A DNA stretch of 64,000 bases, from the NCBI GenBank assembly GCA_963710725.1, contig CAVQBJ010000001.1, positions 186,001-250,000 of the forward strand, given 5' to 3'. Source of the stretch: CAVQBJ01 sp963710725 (GTDB lineage Bacteria > Actinomycetota > Thermoleophilia > Solirubrobacterales > Solirubrobacteraceae). The position numbers and the translations under genes were made by a program. Below, piece by piece: positions 62,295 through 64,000 of this stretch. Under the pieces are notes generated by a model. It ran no database searches, was not told the DNA's origin, and saw nothing but the letters and a program-made list of their open reading frames with translations. How positions within the stretch are numbered: position 1 is the stretch's first letter; every line of letters begins with the position of its first letter.

Positions 62295-63974
62295 ATGGAT
62301 CCTGACGTCGTGTTGCACGGGCGCAATCGTGACCGGCGATCGCCAAGGACTGCAGGCGCGACCGCCGCGAGGCGCGGTTCGGCGCTGGGCGGGGCCGCCC
62401 GCATCGTCCTCGTGCTCGCGTTCGCCTGGGCGGCGTTCGGCGCCATCGTCGGTGCGTCGGCGGCGGTCGCCGCGGACTGGCCGTCGGCCGGCCACGACCT
62501 GGCCGACAGCCGCACTCAGCCGGACGAGTTCGTCCTCAACCGCTTCGACGTCTCGCGGCTGGCGCCGAAGTGGGTGTTCACCACGCACGGCGACGTCAGC
62601 GCCACGCCGACCGTCTCCGACGGGGCCGTCTACTTTCCCGACTGGGGCGGGTATCTCAATGCCGTCAATGCCCGCAACGGCTCCCTGCTGTGGCAGTCGC
62701 CCGTCTCCGCCTACACCGGTGTCTCCGGGGACGTGGCGCGCAACAGCCCGGCGGTCGACGGGAACGAGCTCATCCTCGGCGACAACGACGGGTACGGCCG
62801 CGCGGGCGGTGCCCACGTGTTCGCGGTGGACCGCGCCTCGGGCCGGCCGCTGTGGAACGTCGTCGTGGACAGCGACCCCGCCGCCATCATCACCGCCAAC
62901 CCCGTCGTCTATGGCGACGAGGTGATCGTCGGAGTCTCGTCCAACTCCGAGTACGACGCCATCTTGCCGACGTTCCACTGCTGCACCTTCCGAGGCAGTC
63001 TCGTCGCCCTGCAGGCCAGCACCGGGAGGATCCTCTGGCAGACCTACATGGTGCCGCCCAACAGCGGGCCCTGTACGACCGCGAGCCCGGCGGGCGGCTG
63101 CGGCTACACGGGCGGCGCGATCTGGGGAAACCCGGTGATCGACCCCTTGACGAGCAGCGTGTTCGTGGCCACCGGCAACAACTACACGACCCCGGACGCG
63201 GCTGCGGCCTGCGAGCAGACGGCCGTCGCCACCGGGGTGTCCGACGCGAACTGCACGGCGCCCGACGACTTCTTCGACAGCGTGGTGTCACTCAACCTGT
63301 TCACCGGCCGGATCAACTGGGGCCACAAGCTCGAGGGCTGGGACGTGTGGAACTTCGCCTGCGTCTTCGGCGCGGCGGTCAGCTGGTGCCCGTCGATCGA
63401 GGGACCGGACGACGATTTCGGCGGCTCGCTCAACCTCCTGCAGACCGGCGACCGCACGCTCATCGGGGCCGGGCAGAAGAGTGGCGTGTACTGGGCGCTC
63501 GACGCCCGGACCGGGGCGCTCGTGTGGGACACGCTCGTCGGTGCGGGTGGTGGCGAGGGCGGGATCCAATGGGGTACGGCGTTCGACGGCCGGCGGATCT
63601 ACGTACCGATCTCCGATGCCGACGGCGTGCCCTACACGCTCACCTCCGGCCAGACCGATGACGCCGGGTCGTGGTCGGCGCTCGACCCGGCCACCGGACG
63701 GATCCTGTGGCAGGTCGCCGATCCGAGCGGGGCGGCCGACCTTGCGCCGGCGAGCGAGGCCAACGGCGTCGTATACGTCGGCTCGGCGGCGACGCAGGGC
63801 AACAACATGTACGCGCTCGACGCCGCGAGCGGGAAGACCTTGTGGAGCTTCGCGGCCCCGGGCCCGATCTACTCGGGGCCGTCGATCGTCGACGGCACCG
63901 TCTACTGGGGCTCGGGCTACTACGACGGGCCCCCGAGCACCAAGTTCTACGCCTTCTCGCTCGGCGGGCACTGA
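62295..63974 (+). CDS. Secreted PQQ-dependent dehydrogenase-like beta-propeller
   Basis: 559 aa. A signal-type segment (ARIVLVLAFAWAAFGAIVG to AAVAA) precedes repeated propeller blades with the tryptophan-docking pattern A-x-(D/N)-x2-(S/T)-G-x3-W, for example LNAVNARNGSLLWQ, FAVDRASGRPLWNV, LFTGRINWG, ALDPATGRILWQV and YALDAASGKTLWSF. Paired Cys in CCTFRG, CGYTGG and TASPAGGC suggest disulfides. The nearest match in style is a polyvinylalcohol dehydrogenase/PQQ quinoprotein; the catalytic Asp and bound PQQ are inferred. ATG 62295 follows GGGGGTGACGGG. Confidence 0.8.
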   Translation: MDPDVVLHGRNRDRRSPRTAGATAARRGSALGGAARIVLVLAFAWAAFGAIVGASAAVAADWPSAGHDLADSRTQPDEFVLNRFDVSRLAPKWVFTTHGDVSATPTVSDGAVYFPDWGGYLNAVNARNGSLLWQSPVSAYTGVSGDVARNSPAVDGNELILGDNDGYGRAGGAHVFAVDRASGRPLWNVVVDSDPAAIITANPVVYGDEVIVGVSSNSEYDAILPTFHCCTFRGSLVALQASTGRILWQTYMVPPNSGPCTTASPAGGCGYTGGAIWGNPVIDPLTSSVFVATGNNYTTPDAAAACEQTAVATGVSDANCTAPDDFFDSVVSLNLFTGRINWGHKLEGWDVWNFACVFGAAVSWCPSIEGPDDDFGGSLNLLQTGDRTLIGAGQKSGVYWALDARTGALVWDTLVGAGGGEGGIQWGTAFDGRRIYVPISDADGVPYTLTSGQTDDAGSWSALDPATGRILWQVADPSGAADLAPASEANGVVYVGSAATQGNNMYALDAASGKTLWSFAAPGPIYSGPSIVDGTVYWGSGYYDGPPSTKFYAFSLGGH

Positions 63975-64000
63975 CGCGGAGCGGAGCGGCGGGCGTGCCG

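Overview
The window is uniformly very GC-rich, densely coded, and uses many GTG/TTG starts and 4-bp gene overlaps. The gene content points to a high-GC actinobacterium, and I would guess the Thermoleophilia/Solirubrobacterales lineage: an F420/PPOX-type oxidoreductase, an AcnA-type aconitase, a MauE-type redox protein, Ferritin_2 proteins, actinobacterial integrase and XRE/nucleotidyltransferase families. The placement is an inference from gene families, not from a marker gene.

Layout. (1) 1-12.4 kb is a surface-polysaccharide locus: a GT4 glycosyltransferase, several SDR sugar-nucleotide enzymes (GalE-like, Gmd, a Gmd paralogue lacking the catalytic Glu, CDP-glucose 4,6-dehydratase), a WecG/TagA transferase, and a complete candidate set for a UDP-diacetamido-uronic acid (6-dehydrogenase, Gfo/Idh/MocA oxidase, DegT aminotransferase, hexapeptide acetyltransferase). 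Two convergent arms meet at a 0.7-kb non-coding block made of a G-rich 92-bp repeat and a 168-bp tandem repeat. (2) 12.4-21.3 kb is mixed chromosomal content: a sigma-like/zinc-finger/membrane fusion protein, a PfkB kinase, a TetR regulator with an NTF2-like partner, a large membrane protein, GNAT, PPOX, a membrane HExxH protein and a P450. (3) 21.56-33.56 kb is an integrated genomic island of about 11.9 kb. It starts at an intact tRNA-Asp gene and ends at a 51-bp perfect copy of the tRNA 3' part next to a frameshifted tyrosine integrase. Arm-type GAGTACC direct repeats lie inside both ends. (4) 33.6-64 kb is chromosomal again: a collagen-like protein, a MauE/thioredoxin plus Cys-rich Tat protein cluster, DUF1254, AIM24, a Ca2+/H+ exchanger, two tandem giant membrane proteins, a beta-helix protein, two ferritin-like proteins, aconitase, an M42 peptidase, a thioesterase, a HAD phosphatase, EttA, a J-domain/TPR protein, TatA/B and a PQQ-type propeller.

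The island cargo is the most interesting part. It has (a) a TetR regulator divergent from an ABC1 kinase - P450 - methyltransferase operon, with a perfect 20-bp palindrome between them; (b) two excisionase-type HTH proteins and a helical protein of unknown function; (c) an XRE/nucleotidyltransferase pair resembling toxin-antitoxin loci, whose first gene is broken at a C6 run and whose second gene carries a tail resembling the C-terminus of actinobacterial relaxases; (d) a three-gene operon of unknown function, with a winged-helix protein carrying a putative nucleotide-processing (TIR/deoxyribosyltransferase-like) domain, a small partner and a membrane protein. Operon (d) is my best candidate for an undescribed, possibly defensive, system.
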